From Paenibacillus hamazuiensis (GTDB lineage Bacteria > Bacillota > Bacilli > Paenibacillales > NBRC-103111): a stretch of 64,000 nt of DNA. Positions 25,101 to 32,474 of the stretch are shown piece after piece. The first letter of the stretch is position 1, and each line of letters starts with the position of its first letter. The stretch lies in assembly GCF_023276405.1 (NCBI RefSeq), contig NZ_JALRMO010000001.1, forward strand, positions 1,674,001 to 1,738,000, given 5' to 3'. Made by a program: the position numbers and the translations under genes. A model generated the notes under the pieces. It saw nothing but the letters and a program-made list of their open reading frames with translations, searched no databases and was not told the origin of the DNA.

Positions 25101-25376
25101 GAGTTCGTAGCCGAGAAAGCACCGGGCAGCAAGAACGAAGAAGGCGGCCTGACGGATAACTTGATCGTGAAGGATGAAAAAGGCGGTTACAACGACAATA
25201 ATCTGCTCAACCTGAACTTCTATGTATCCGACATTGTCGGCACTAATCCGGAAAACATTTCCGTCGATGCAAATACAGGCAAAATCACGTACAAGGGAAC
25301 TGGCGTATCCAGCTTCAAGCTGAACGTGATCGCGCCGAACGGCACAAAAACAGCGATGGATGTAACGGTGCAATAA
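22200..25376 (+). CDS. S-layer protein with N-terminal SLH domains
   Basis: A 1058-residue secreted surface protein. The signal peptide MKKSVSTILSLAVAF...ALA is cut near residue 24. Three SLH domains follow (about 30-215): GVYDGVAEGTFGLKDKMNRA, GLTDGVAPGKYDPAGEVTKE and the third near KKLMEVGTDGTFGG. They bind pyruvylated secondary wall polymer. The rest is built of immunoglobulin-like modules, seen as recurring DQYG motifs (YDQYGMRVED, YDQYGAEMKY, NDQYGDEFVA). The ATG at 22200 follows AATGGAGG; an upstream in-frame ATG at 21969 would run over the terminator and is rejected. It lies alone between terminators, as expected for a highly expressed gene. No glycosylation or crystallisation evidence can be read. 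Confidence 0.92.
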   Translation: MKKSVSTILSLAVAFSTFSSAALAATAPKSSADFADLKDLDAATKAKFDAMISAGVYDGVAEGTFGLKDKMNRAQFAKVAALIFGLKVDTTLKTSTFADVKADDPANGYALPYIEAIVNAGLTDGVAPGKYDPAGEVTKEQLATFLIRGLGLESQAKTTEGVKDSTVSDWAKSYVALAIEKKLMEVGTDGTFGGMTAATRDLLVVSSYEAKQQFKPVFNGKYAIASLKAADANTMTVQLNGAVTDTDAVKLDIAKNGAPVTGGYAVKWSEDKTTATLTFDSKFDDATWTVTLGGLTNVDDAGKTAQVSTTKERITKIELMATGDTLPMPKDGNQKIRVDFKAMNQYGAQSTLPASEFEIYASTGTVTPIGGEEAFYLTLPTTVERGDAVVLSVLHTDSGTQVNKTFKVGEKSIVSKIEVGDLVNSSGNKIDAIDANGTAYLDVKAYDQYGMRVEDKDALNNGIIVSIPDGDLEGSFVDNAIGDNAADLMFRSTSDKEQEVNVNLFASGAGQSVSTKIKVMASKVPASIQAGAYNYTLAKGDVPTGDEDIDNKLYVPIIVKDSQGNVLTGQEIYDNRDKFTINASSGITLAHEEISGSAAHKGMIAITSADKKGTATITVQLKDNPQASTQISLNVNDERRADSVKFSTTPKKYMIAGSDNEMKIKVYDQYGAEMKYDAGSNYAVRYALTATSGDAASLGAVSLSSTQRVDSNDANSARKYVLQPTAVGTTATKDFTLAKNVTDNTDSMFDKSFKFYAGDAAKAASYNFKATLLKKDANGAITIGSDKYTEVTNVSTTMEVLDPNSVNTKLTYEAYLNSNTMLAMDDFASQGTGEAGAAKVVADLKGFAKEVKVKAKNASGEEVAVPTNVVSASSSDSQIASVAKDGSKTFVAGGKAGAAKITVVYYDGKKNMVTNAIDVTTKKEGPVVNSMKLEKTAKTIKGSDLNGLYLWDAKLAEKITVNDQYGDEFVAEKAPGSKNEEGGLTDNLIVKDEKGGYNDNNLLNLNFYVSDIVGTNPENISVDANTGKITYKGTGVSSFKLNVIAPNGTKTAMDVTVQ

Positions 25377-25393
25377 GTACAACCGGCTTTTGC

Positions 25394-25432
25394 AAAAACC
25401 TTAGCCCCTGATCGGGCTAAGGTTTTTGTTTT
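25394..25432 (+). terminator. Terminator after the S-layer gene
   Basis: AAAAACCTTAGCCC pairs with GGGCTAAGGTTTTT around a 6-nt loop and is followed by a T-rich run. Confidence 0.9.
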
Positions 25433-25481
25433 GACACCGGGTGGTAAATCTTGCTATGATTAAGCCCGAATGCGGCCCTTC

Positions 25482-25676
25482 TTACCTGAGACATAAGAAG
25501 TCGCAATCATCACGGAAAAACTTGTTGTCGCCGACGGTCACTACCACAGGGTTGAACCCTTCCAGCCGACCGATATACTCGCAAGACCGGCTCCATTTCC
25601 CGCGAACGCAGACGGTCCTTTGGTTAATGAGCGCCTGTTCAAACTGACGGTCCGTGCGCAAATGCCGAAAAGGCAT
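25482..25676 (-). CDS. Small Sm-like protein of unknown function (paralogue of 10428-10643)
   Basis: A 64-residue protein from an ATG at 25676 behind GGAGGTGA (an in-frame GTG at 25685 is inside the ribosome site). The N-terminal helix RHLRTDRQFEQALINQ is followed by strands TVCVRGKW, EYIGRLEGFN and PVVVTVGDN. It shares R-x-L-x-TD-x-x-F-x-x-A-x-x-x-Q and the later V-V-V strand with the protein at 10428-10643. The function is unknown; the layout recalls Sm/Hfq-like barrels by inference. It stands alone between the S-layer and yihY-like genes. Confidence 0.7.
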   Translation of the reverse strand: MPFRHLRTDRQFEQALINQRTVCVRGKWSRSCEYIGRLEGFNPVVVTVGDNKFFRDDCDFLCLR

Positions 25677-25807
25677 ACCGTTCACCTCCGTATTAAAATT
25701 CCCAACCTGGGCGGGCTTTTATGCCGAGATTGCTATAAAACGTCAGGATGAGCGAGCCGATTGGGACGAACTATAAATGTAAAGCACGGAAAGGGGCGAG
25801 CGCATTT

Positions 25808-26623
25808 ATGGTTCAATCCTTTGTGAAGACGCTGTGGAAACGAATCGGAGAAGATGAAGCGTTCGGCCTCGCCGCTCAATGCGCGTATTATTTTTTACTG
25901 TCGATGTTTCCGTTTCTGCTGTTCGTCATGAGTCTTCTTGCTTATCTGCCGATTTCTTCCCGGGACGTGCTGGCTTTGATTCACCAATACATTCCGCAGA
26001 ACGTTTCAGCCGGTGTGGAGATTTACTTAAGGGATGTGCTCGAAATAAAAAGGGGCGGCGCGCTTTCGTTCGGCCTGCTGTTCTCTTTGTTCAGCGCCAG
26101 CGCCGCGATGGATGCGATCGTTCTTGCGATCAACAAAGCGTACGGCCTGCCTGACCGGCGAAGCTTCATCCATTCCCGGCTTCTGGCGATCGTGCTTACG
26201 GTCGGCATGTTGGTTCTCATCGCTACCGTTCTGCTGCTAAGCGTATTCGGCCATTTTATCGGCGATTGGATGCACGAGCACGTTCGCGTTCCGTTGGATC
26301 AAATCATGTGGTGGAACGTGCTTAGGCTTGTGGTTAACTTTGTGCTCGTTTTTATCGTCCTTACGGCGCTGTATTATATCGCTCCCAATACGTGTCTCGG
26401 CTGCAAAGACGTCGTTATCGGCGCTTTTTTCGCGGCCATCGCCTGGCAGGCCGTATCGTGGGGATTTGCGTATTACGTCCAGCAGTGGGGCAATTTTTCC
26501 GCAACGTACGGCAGCCTGGGCGGGGTGATCGTGCTGATGACGTGGTTTTATTTGACCGCGTTTATCATCATACTGGGCGGACAAATCAATGCGATCAGCT
26601 ACAATTTCAAGAAAAATAAGTAA
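25808..26623 (+). CDS. YihY/BrkB-family membrane protein
   Basis: A 271-residue protein with about six helices. Family features are AAQCAYYFLLSMFPFLLFVMSLL in the first span, the loop FSASAAMDAIVLAINKAYG, and late helices LTALYYIAPN, AAIAWQAVSWGFAYYVQQ and TWFYLTAFIIILGGQINAI. The family was once called ribonuclease BN in error and its role is unknown, perhaps transport. ATG at 25808 is used; GAAAGGGG lies about 11 nt upstream. A longer frame to 25748 has no ribosome site. It ends 73 bp before the exonuclease gene. Confidence 0.88.
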   Translation: MVQSFVKTLWKRIGEDEAFGLAAQCAYYFLLSMFPFLLFVMSLLAYLPISSRDVLALIHQYIPQNVSAGVEIYLRDVLEIKRGGALSFGLLFSLFSASAAMDAIVLAINKAYGLPDRRSFIHSRLLAIVLTVGMLVLIATVLLLSVFGHFIGDWMHEHVRVPLDQIMWWNVLRLVVNFVLVFIVLTALYYIAPNTCLGCKDVVIGAFFAAIAWQAVSWGFAYYVQQWGNFSATYGSLGGVIVLMTWFYLTAFIIILGGQINAISYNFKKNK

Positions 26624-26696
26624 TTTTGACGGGTACCAATGAAAAACCATATCATATTCCCCCGTCACATGTTATTGTTAAATGGGGGTGAGTTTA

Positions 26697-27449
26697 TTGA
26701 ATTATATCGTCTTCGATCTGGAATTTAACGGAAGAAAACATTATGAAATTTATCCGATGGAAATTATTGAAATCGGTGCGGTTAAACTAAACGAACAACT
26801 TGAAGTGGTGGATACGTTCCAAAGCTACATTCGCCCGAAATTTCATATCAATAAATTTGCTCTGCAATTTTGCGGCATCGACAGGGAGACGCTGATAAAC
26901 AGCGATCCGTTCACGGAGGTAATCCGCCGGTTCGCTCAGTTTTGCGGCTCCGAATATAAGCTGCTTTGCTGGGGCGGCAGCGATTATTTCAACCTGTTCG
27001 TCGACAGCAGGGTGAACGGGATGGATTCCAACTGGCTTGTCCATCTGCTGGATGTAACGTCCTTCTTCAGCGGAGGCCTTCACAAGGCGCTGGAGGAGCA
27101 CAGACTGGAGCCGATCGGGCAGCATCATTCGGCGCTGGACGACGCTTTTAACGCCGTGCAGCTGCTCAAGCTGAAGCCGGAAATTTTTCAATCGGAGCAA
27201 TATTTCAAGAAAAACGAGTTCAAAATATGCACGGGCGGCATCAAAAAATGGATCCTCATGTGCATTGACGAGGCGGTGGCGAAAGAAACCATTCTTACCT
27301 GGGAGCAATTCTCCGCCTTGGACAACACGAAAACGTATTTCAGGATCATGCGCCTGAACGATGAAGAAATCGGGATGGTCAAAACGCTGTTCTTCAAGTT
27401 TTTGAAAATGAAATTCGGACGCAAATGGAAAAAGCTGCAGCTTGCCTAA
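26697..27449 (+). CDS. kapD: DEDDh-type 3'-5' exonuclease, KapD-like
   Basis: A 250-residue exonuclease-fold protein. ExoI is VFDLEFNG (Asp and Glu), ExoII lies near CWGGSDYFNLFVD, and ExoIII reads IGQHHSALDDAFNAVQLL with the catalytic His and Asp. In B. subtilis KapD inhibits the KinA pathway to sporulation. TTG at 26697 is preferred because GGGGGTGAG precedes it by 4 nt; an ATG at 26682 has no site. The stop codon lies in the loop of the terminator at 27429-27473, which uses the 3' end of the coding sequence as its left arm. Confidence 0.85.
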   Translation: MNYIVFDLEFNGRKHYEIYPMEIIEIGAVKLNEQLEVVDTFQSYIRPKFHINKFALQFCGIDRETLINSDPFTEVIRRFAQFCGSEYKLLCWGGSDYFNLFVDSRVNGMDSNWLVHLLDVTSFFSGGLHKALEEHRLEPIGQHHSALDDAFNAVQLLKLKPEIFQSEQYFKKNEFKICTGGIKKWILMCIDEAVAKETILTWEQFSALDNTKTYFRIMRLNDEEIGMVKTLFFKFLKMKFGRKWKKLQLA

Positions 27450-27473
27450 TTTAGAGCAAGCTGCAGCTTTTTT
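27429..27473 (+). terminator. Terminator overlapping the kapD-like stop codon
   Basis: AAAGCTGCAGCTTGC at the end of the coding sequence pairs with GCAAGCTGCAGCTTT, followed by TTT. The stem is about 15 bp. Confidence 0.85.
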
Positions 27474-27481
27474 GTTGGATT

Positions 27482-27690
27482 GCAAGAGGCAGTCTGAAGC
27501 TTTTCGGGTTGGTTGCCGCACGCAGTTGAGCGTGTCCTGCACCAATTCGGCGCCAGCCGAATCGTGCGAGGACAAACGCGGGCAAGAGGCAGTCTGAAGC
27601 TTTACGGGTTGGTTGCCGCACGTAGTAGAGCGTGTCCCGCACCAATTCGGCGCCAGCCGAATCGTGCGAGGACGACGCGGGTAAGAGGCA
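27482..27690 (+). repeat. Tandem 100-bp repeat, two copies and the start of a third
   Basis: The unit starting GCAAGAGGCAGTCTGAAGC at 27482 recurs at 27582 (100-bp period) with only a few changes, and its first bases recur near 27681. Each unit contains the palindrome ATTCGGCGCCAGCCGAAT (27544-27561 and 27644-27661). No gene or transposase is linked. It is part of a gene-free block of about 530 bp. Confidence 0.8.
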
Positions 27691-27728
27691 CGTAATAACT
27701 CCAAGCATCATCGCTCGAAATGTAAGCG

Positions 27729-27777
27729 TGTCCGGCATCGGATTTTTTAGCCGAAGGCAAAAAATCCATGCCGGACA
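27729..27777. repeat. Long inverted-repeat hairpin
   Basis: TGTCCGGCAT (27729-27738) and ATGCCGGACA (27768-27777), plus GGATTTTTT and AAAAAATCC inside, form a nearly perfect 19-bp stem with one unpaired C. Further small hairpins follow, including GGTCCCCCCGGTGGGGGG at 27878-27895. The block continues the 100-bp repeat region and holds no gene. Confidence 0.7.
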
Positions 27778-27983
27778 AACGCGAACTAGCAGCGAGCAGC
27801 TCCGCAAACCAGGCGGGTCCAGGGCGCCCGAGCGCCTTAAGGGCTTTGCGGAGCAAAGCCGGCTACGGAAGCCTGGGGTCCCCCCGGTGGGGGGATTTAG
27901 GGGGGGAGGTATTTTTTTATAAAACCAAACAATTTGAAGCAAGCTAAGCATGATATTCGATTTGCAGGAAGGGAGGCTCCACA

Positions 27984-29678
27984 TTGGCAAAGGCGACCCA
28001 CAAAAGGAAGCTGCTCGCGGATGAGCCGCTCGAGGTCAACGATGAAGCCGGCGAAGCGGAGGGTAGCGGCTCCGGCGAGGGCGGGGGAAAGCGGCGCGGG
28101 CTGCTGATCACCGGACTTATTATCGCGATGCTGTTCGGCGCGCTTGACGGCACCATCGTCGGAACCGCAATGCCGCGAATCGTCGGCGAGCTTGGCGGGC
28201 TCGGGCTGATGGTATGGCTGACCACCGCTTATATGCTTACGTCGACCGTTGTCGTTCCGATCGCCGGCAAGCTGGCTGACCTTATCGGGAGAAAGGTTGT
28301 TTATGTGACCGGGCTTCTCATATTCATCGGCGCTTCCGCTTTATGCGGCATGTCGCAAAATATGACCGAACTGATTTTGTTCCGCGCCCTGCAAGGATTG
28401 GGCGGAGGCATCATGATGCCGATGGCGATGATTATCGTCGGCGATATTTTTACCGGCAAGCAGCGGGCCAAATGGCAGGGCGTATTCGGCGGCATTTTCG
28501 GACTTTCGTCGATCATCGGCCCGCAGGTCGGGGGCTGGATCGTCGATGCGATCAACTGGCGCTGGGTATTTTACATTAATCTGCCGGTCGGCATCGTGGC
28601 GACGTTGCTGATTGCAGCCGCGCTGCCAAAGCATCGTGCCGAAGGCAAGGTCCGGTTCGACATTCCCGGTATTGCTACGATGGTCATCGGCGTTGTCAGT
28701 CTGCTGCTCGCCCTGACGTTCGGAGGGAAAAATTATCCCTGGGTTTCATGGCAAATCATCGGCTTATTTTTGCTTGCCGCCGTCTCGCTGCTTAGCTTCG
28801 TACTTATCGAAACGAAAGCGGATGAACCGATTTTGCCGGTGCGCCTTTTCCGGAACCGGGTGTTTACCGTCGTGAACGGCATCGGTTTTTTCATGAGCGT
28901 CGGCATGTTCGGTGCGATCATGTTCGTACCTTTGTTCATGCAGGGGATCGTCGGCATCAGCGCCAGCGATTCCGGTACGGTAATGACCCCGATGATGGTA
29001 ACGATGATTCTCGCAAGTATTGCCGGCGGACAGCTGGTGCAAAAAGTTCCCGTCCGTGTGCAGATGATGATCGGCATGGTCATTATGGCGGCCGGATTCG
29101 TGCTTCTGTCGACGATGGGAACCGCCACCACGAAGCTGACGGCATCCGCATATATGGTTGTGCTGGGCATAGGGATGGGGCTGGTCATGCCGCTTCTGAC
29201 GCTGGCGCTGCAGGAAAGTTTTCCGAAGTCGGAGCTTGGGGTGGTGACTTCGTCCAGCCAGTTTTTTCGGCAAATCGGCGGCACGTTCGGCATGACGATA
29301 CTCGGGGCGATCATGAATTACCGATCGTCGCAGCTTCTGACGGAAAGCCTGGTGCCGATCGTGGCCCGGATGCCGCAGCAAAATAACCCGTTGATCGCGG
29401 AAATCATGTCACGGGTCAATACCGATCCGCAAGCTCTGTATTCAATGCTGCTGAGCCCGGAAACATTAAGCCGTATGCCGGAGGCGCTGACCGATCAGAT
29501 CGTGCCGATTCTCAAAACGGCTCTCGTCGATTCGCTGCACCGCGTATTTTGGTACGGGCTCCTGTTTGTCCTCCTCGGCGCTGTTCTAAGCTTGTTTACC
29601 GGGGGGATTCGCATTTCGAACCGGAAGGATGGACGGCAGGAGGAAGGAAAAGAGGGGACAGCCGTGCCGGAGTTTTAA
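27984..29678 (+). CDS. DHA2-family (EmrB/QacA) MFS multidrug transporter
   Basis: A 564-residue drug:H+ antiporter with about 14 membrane helices. The N-terminal 35 residues are charged and acidic, then a helix holds motif D1-like ALDGTIVGTAMPRIV. Motif A is GKLADLIGRKVVY, and the motif C region is GVFGGIFGLSSIIGPQVGGW. TTG at 27984 follows GGGAGG with 7-nt spacing. It is monocistronic with a terminator, but lies just upstream of the MarR gene that controls a second DHA2 efflux operon. The substrates are not known. Confidence 0.92.
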   Translation: MAKATHKRKLLADEPLEVNDEAGEAEGSGSGEGGGKRRGLLITGLIIAMLFGALDGTIVGTAMPRIVGELGGLGLMVWLTTAYMLTSTVVVPIAGKLADLIGRKVVYVTGLLIFIGASALCGMSQNMTELILFRALQGLGGGIMMPMAMIIVGDIFTGKQRAKWQGVFGGIFGLSSIIGPQVGGWIVDAINWRWVFYINLPVGIVATLLIAAALPKHRAEGKVRFDIPGIATMVIGVVSLLLALTFGGKNYPWVSWQIIGLFLLAAVSLLSFVLIETKADEPILPVRLFRNRVFTVVNGIGFFMSVGMFGAIMFVPLFMQGIVGISASDSGTVMTPMMVTMILASIAGGQLVQKVPVRVQMMIGMVIMAAGFVLLSTMGTATTKLTASAYMVVLGIGMGLVMPLLTLALQESFPKSELGVVTSSSQFFRQIGGTFGMTILGAIMNYRSSQLLTESLVPIVARMPQQNNPLIAEIMSRVNTDPQALYSMLLSPETLSRMPEALTDQIVPILKTALVDSLHRVFWYGLLFVLLGAVLSLFTGGIRISNRKDGRQEEGKEGTAVPEF

Positions 29679-29706
29679 TCTGGATCGTATGAAAATATTG
29701 ACGTAC

Positions 29707-29752
29707 AAGCCGTTCGCAAGCCATACGTGGATGCGGACGGCCTTCTTTTTTC
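29707..29752 (+). terminator. Terminator after the first DHA2 gene
   Basis: AAGCCGTTCGCA pairs with TGCGGACGGCCTT, allowing G-U and one bulge, followed by CTTTTTT. Confidence 0.7.
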
Positions 29753-29852
29753 CCAAAACAGCAGAAAACTCCAGCCTTATGGCGTAGCATTGCCAATAAT
29801 GACCGAAAAAGACGGAAAATCAAGGTTTCATTTTCATCATTTTTCTGTTATT

Positions 29853-29883
29853 ATTTCGTATATAAAAATTTCGCACACGAAAT
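29853..29883. promoter_or_regulatory. MarR-type operators upstream of the marR gene
   Basis: A perfect palindrome ATTTCG-CACA-CGAAAT lies at 29868-29883, with an extra ATTTCG half-site at 29853-29858. The same ATTTCG half-sites recur at 30428-30443 (see there). This points to autoregulation. Confidence 0.7.
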
Positions 29884-29951
29884 ATTTGTGAGCAAAATGT
29901 TTAGGAAAGGAAGGTAAGCTTATCGATCAATCGAACACGGGGGTGAACAGC

Positions 29952-30404
29952 ATGCTGGATTATTACTACTTTGAAAAACTCGAGCGCATGTCGCGGCAGG
30001 TACAGCGCAAGTTTATTGCCGAATGGAACGCGATCAGCCCGATGAATCTCTCTTTACCGCAGGTGGCGCTGCTTCAGGCGCTCTCTCGGGAAGGCATTTA
30101 CAAAGTATCGGATCTTGCGGAAGTCGTTTGTATTACGACAGGCGGACTGACACTGATTTGCGACAAGCTGGAGGAAAAGGAGTTGATCGAGCGTACGCGC
30201 GATGAAGTGGACCGCAGGCTTGTTTATATCAGCATAAGCCCGAAGGGCCGCAAGGTGGTCCAATCGATTCAAGGGTTAAAAGGAGAACTCGTCTCCCGGA
30301 TGTTTGAAGGCATCACGATGGAGGATATGAAAGTAATGGATAAAGTGTATTCGACCGTGCTGCGAAATTTGGAAGCTCACAAAGAAGAGCAAGGCCAAGA
30401 CTGA
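29952..30404 (+). CDS. MarR-family transcriptional regulator of the efflux operon
   Basis: A 150-residue winged-helix repressor. The recognition region reads YKVSDLAEVVCITTGGLTLICDKLEEKELIER, and the wing carries DEVDRRLVYISISPKG. ATG at 29952 follows GGGGGTGA. Matching palindromes lie before this gene and before the downstream hlyD-hlyD-emrB operon, so it probably represses both. No cysteine sensor is obvious; a small aromatic ligand is usual in the family. Confidence 0.88.
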   Translation: MLDYYYFEKLERMSRQVQRKFIAEWNAISPMNLSLPQVALLQALSREGIYKVSDLAEVVCITTGGLTLICDKLEEKELIERTRDEVDRRLVYISISPKGRKVVQSIQGLKGELVSRMFEGITMEDMKVMDKVYSTVLRNLEAHKEEQGQD

Positions 30405-30427
30405 TTGGGGATTTTTTTAGCAATTCT

Positions 30428-30443
30428 ATTTCGTATGCGAAAT
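30428..30443. promoter_or_regulatory. MarR operator upstream of the efflux operon
   Basis: ATTTCG-TATG-CGAAAT is a perfect palindrome 26 bp upstream of the first adaptor gene, with the same half-sites as at 29868-29883. Confidence 0.75.
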
Positions 30444-30468
30444 AATTATTCGGGGATGAGGAGAAGTC

Positions 30469-31125
30469 ATGCAGAGGAAAAAGATGCTCTATATTATTTT
30501 GGCTGTCATTGTCGTTGCCGGAGGAGGCATTGGCGGCGTTTTTTGGTATGAGGGGCAAAATTACGTATCTACGGAAGATTCCCGGCTAGCCGGGGATATT
30601 TACCGGGTGATGCCGCGCATAACCGGCAAAGTGACTTCTCTTCAGGTGGATGAAGGCGACCATGTGCTCGCCGACCAAATTATCGGACAGCAGGATAACA
30701 ACAACTTGTCGACGAGCATGCTGGACCAAGCTGCCCTGCGTTCGCCGATCGAAGGTACCGTGATCAAGACGATGGTGAAACCGGGCGAGGTTGCTTCACC
30801 CGGCCAGACGGTTGCGATGGTCGTGGACAACCAGCATTTATACGTGTCTGCCAACATTGAGGAGACGGAAATTCACCGCATCAAGCCGGGCCAAAAGGTT
30901 GACATCAAGGTCGATACGTACCCGGGCGTCACGCTGACGGGAACGGTCAAGGAAGTGAGCAAAGCGACGGCTTCCACATTCTCTTTGCTGCCGTCGACCA
31001 ATACGAGCGGCAACTTTACGAAAGTAACCCAGCGCATTCCGATCAAAGTGGCGATCGATGACCAGAAGGGGCTCGATTTATCGCCCGGAATGAGTACAGT
31101 GATAAAAATACATGTAAAGGGATAG
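30469..31125 (+). CDS. HlyD/EmrA-family membrane-fusion adaptor (short form)
   Basis: A 218-residue protein with an N-terminal membrane anchor (MLYIILAVIVVAGGGIGG), then a beta-barrel/lipoyl pair: DIYRVMPRITGKVTSLQVDE and ALRSPIEGTVIKTMVKPGEV. The two lipoyl halves are joined almost directly, so the usual coiled-coil hairpin is missing. Such short adaptors occur in Gram-positive bacteria, where no outer membrane needs to be bridged. It is first in an operon with a lipoprotein adaptor and a DHA2 transporter. Confidence 0.85.
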   Translation: MQRKKMLYIILAVIVVAGGGIGGVFWYEGQNYVSTEDSRLAGDIYRVMPRITGKVTSLQVDEGDHVLADQIIGQQDNNNLSTSMLDQAALRSPIEGTVIKTMVKPGEVASPGQTVAMVVDNQHLYVSANIEETEIHRIKPGQKVDIKVDTYPGVTLTGTVKEVSKATASTFSLLPSTNTSGNFTKVTQRIPIKVAIDDQKGLDLSPGMSTVIKIHVKG

Positions 31126-31140
31126 CGAGGAGAACAGAAC

Positions 31141-32463
31141 ATGAACAACCAATCACGAAAGCTATGGGTTCCCGCCGTATTGGCTCTTTCCTTGGCCGGC
31201 GCCTTGGCCGGCTGCGGCGTAACCGGCGATGCGAAGACAAGCGGAGCCGGCGACACGCCGCTTAAGGTGATCAAGCTCGGGCAGCTTGCGGATGCGGGCT
31301 TGAGCGGTAAAATCAATCCGGATCAGGAAGTGAAAATCGTCAGCAAAATTTCCGGCAAAGTCGCAAGCATCCAGGTTGAAGAAGGCGCAAAGGTCAAAAA
31401 AGGCGACGTCCTGCTTCAGCTCGAAACCGACGATTTGCTGCAGCAGGTCAAGCAGGCCGAGTCTGCGGTAACTTCGGCGAAGGCAAAGCTGGCCGATACG
31501 CAGGCCGGAGCGCGGCCGCAGGAGCTTGCGGCAGCCGAAAGCACCGTTCGCGCCGCGGAAGGCTCCTACGGACAGGCACAAGCCGCCGTGGAACAAGCGA
31601 AAGCCGCCTTTAACCTGGCGACCAGCACATACAACCGTTTGCGCAATATGTATGACAGCAGCTCGACCGTGACGAAGGAGGATCTGGATCGCGGCACGCT
31701 CGATTACGAGAAAGCGAAAACGGCATACGAGCAGGCACAGGCAGCCGAGCAAGCAGCGGCAGCCCAAGTCGATGCAGCGCGCGCCAAGCTCGATCTCACC
31801 AAGGCCGGCGCGACCGACAATACGATCAAGGCGCTGGAAGCTGAAGTGGAGCGGCTGACCGCCTCGCTGGACCTCGCGAACAATTCGCTGAGCAATGCGA
31901 CGATCACGGCGCCGTCGGACGGCATTGTCGTGAAGCGCAATATTCAGACGGGAGAGATGGCTCAGCCCGGCGTTGCGCTCTTTTCCATCGTCAACATGAA
32001 CCAGGTGCAAATCGAGCTCAGCGTCGCGGACAACCAGATCGGCAAGCTGAAGGCGGGAACGCCGGTTGATGTGAAGGTGCCGAATATCCCGGACAAGACG
32101 TTCGAAGGCAGCATCACGTTTGTCAGCCCCGTCTCCAATACGAACAGCAACACGTTCCCTGTGAAGGTGACGGTCGATAACAAAGAAGGTTTGCTGTTCG
32201 CCGGGATGACCGCCCAGGTGTATGCGAAAGAGTCTCAGCAGAGCAAACTCGAGGTCCCGGCCTCGGCCATTATTAAAAAAGATAACAAAGAATACGTCGT
32301 CAAAGTGGAAAACAATACCGCCCATATCGTCGAAGTGAAAACGTCGGCGAAAAACAGCGATTGGGTGTACGTGGAATCCGGCTCGGGGCTCGCGGCCGGC
32401 CAGCAAATCGCCGTGAATCCCGGCAGCGGCATCGCCGAAGGCGCGAAAGTCAAGACGGAATAG
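31141..32463 (+). CDS. HlyD/RND-type efflux adaptor lipoprotein
   Basis: A 440-residue lipoprotein; the signal peptide ends in the lipobox ALAGC. The first lipoyl half is SGKVASIQVEEGAKVKKGDVLLQ. A long Ala/Glu/Gln/Lys coiled-coil hairpin follows (about residues 95-245, with repeated AAEQAAAAQVDAARAKLDL-type segments). The second lipoyl half is ATITAPSDGIVVKRNI, then beta-barrel and membrane-proximal domains. The start is 15 bp after the short adaptor, so they are co-transcribed. Two adaptors in one DHA2 operon is unusual; one may serve each face of the transporter or different pumps. Confidence 0.88.
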   Translation: MNNQSRKLWVPAVLALSLAGALAGCGVTGDAKTSGAGDTPLKVIKLGQLADAGLSGKINPDQEVKIVSKISGKVASIQVEEGAKVKKGDVLLQLETDDLLQQVKQAESAVTSAKAKLADTQAGARPQELAAAESTVRAAEGSYGQAQAAVEQAKAAFNLATSTYNRLRNMYDSSSTVTKEDLDRGTLDYEKAKTAYEQAQAAEQAAAAQVDAARAKLDLTKAGATDNTIKALEAEVERLTASLDLANNSLSNATITAPSDGIVVKRNIQTGEMAQPGVALFSIVNMNQVQIELSVADNQIGKLKAGTPVDVKVPNIPDKTFEGSITFVSPVSNTNSNTFPVKVTVDNKEGLLFAGMTAQVYAKESQQSKLEVPASAIIKKDNKEYVVKVENNTAHIVEVKTSAKNSDWVYVESGSGLAAGQQIAVNPGSGIAEGAKVKTE

Positions 32464-32474
32464 GAGGGAGGCCC

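Noticed and set aside
23778-25382. A 534-codon antisense frame in the S-layer gene.
   Set aside because: Produced by the codon bias of the S-layer gene; no start, ribosome site or family.
27482-27690. CRISPR array at the 100-bp repeats.
   Set aside because: The units are about 100 bp, contiguous, with no unique spacers, no short direct repeat, and no cas genes.
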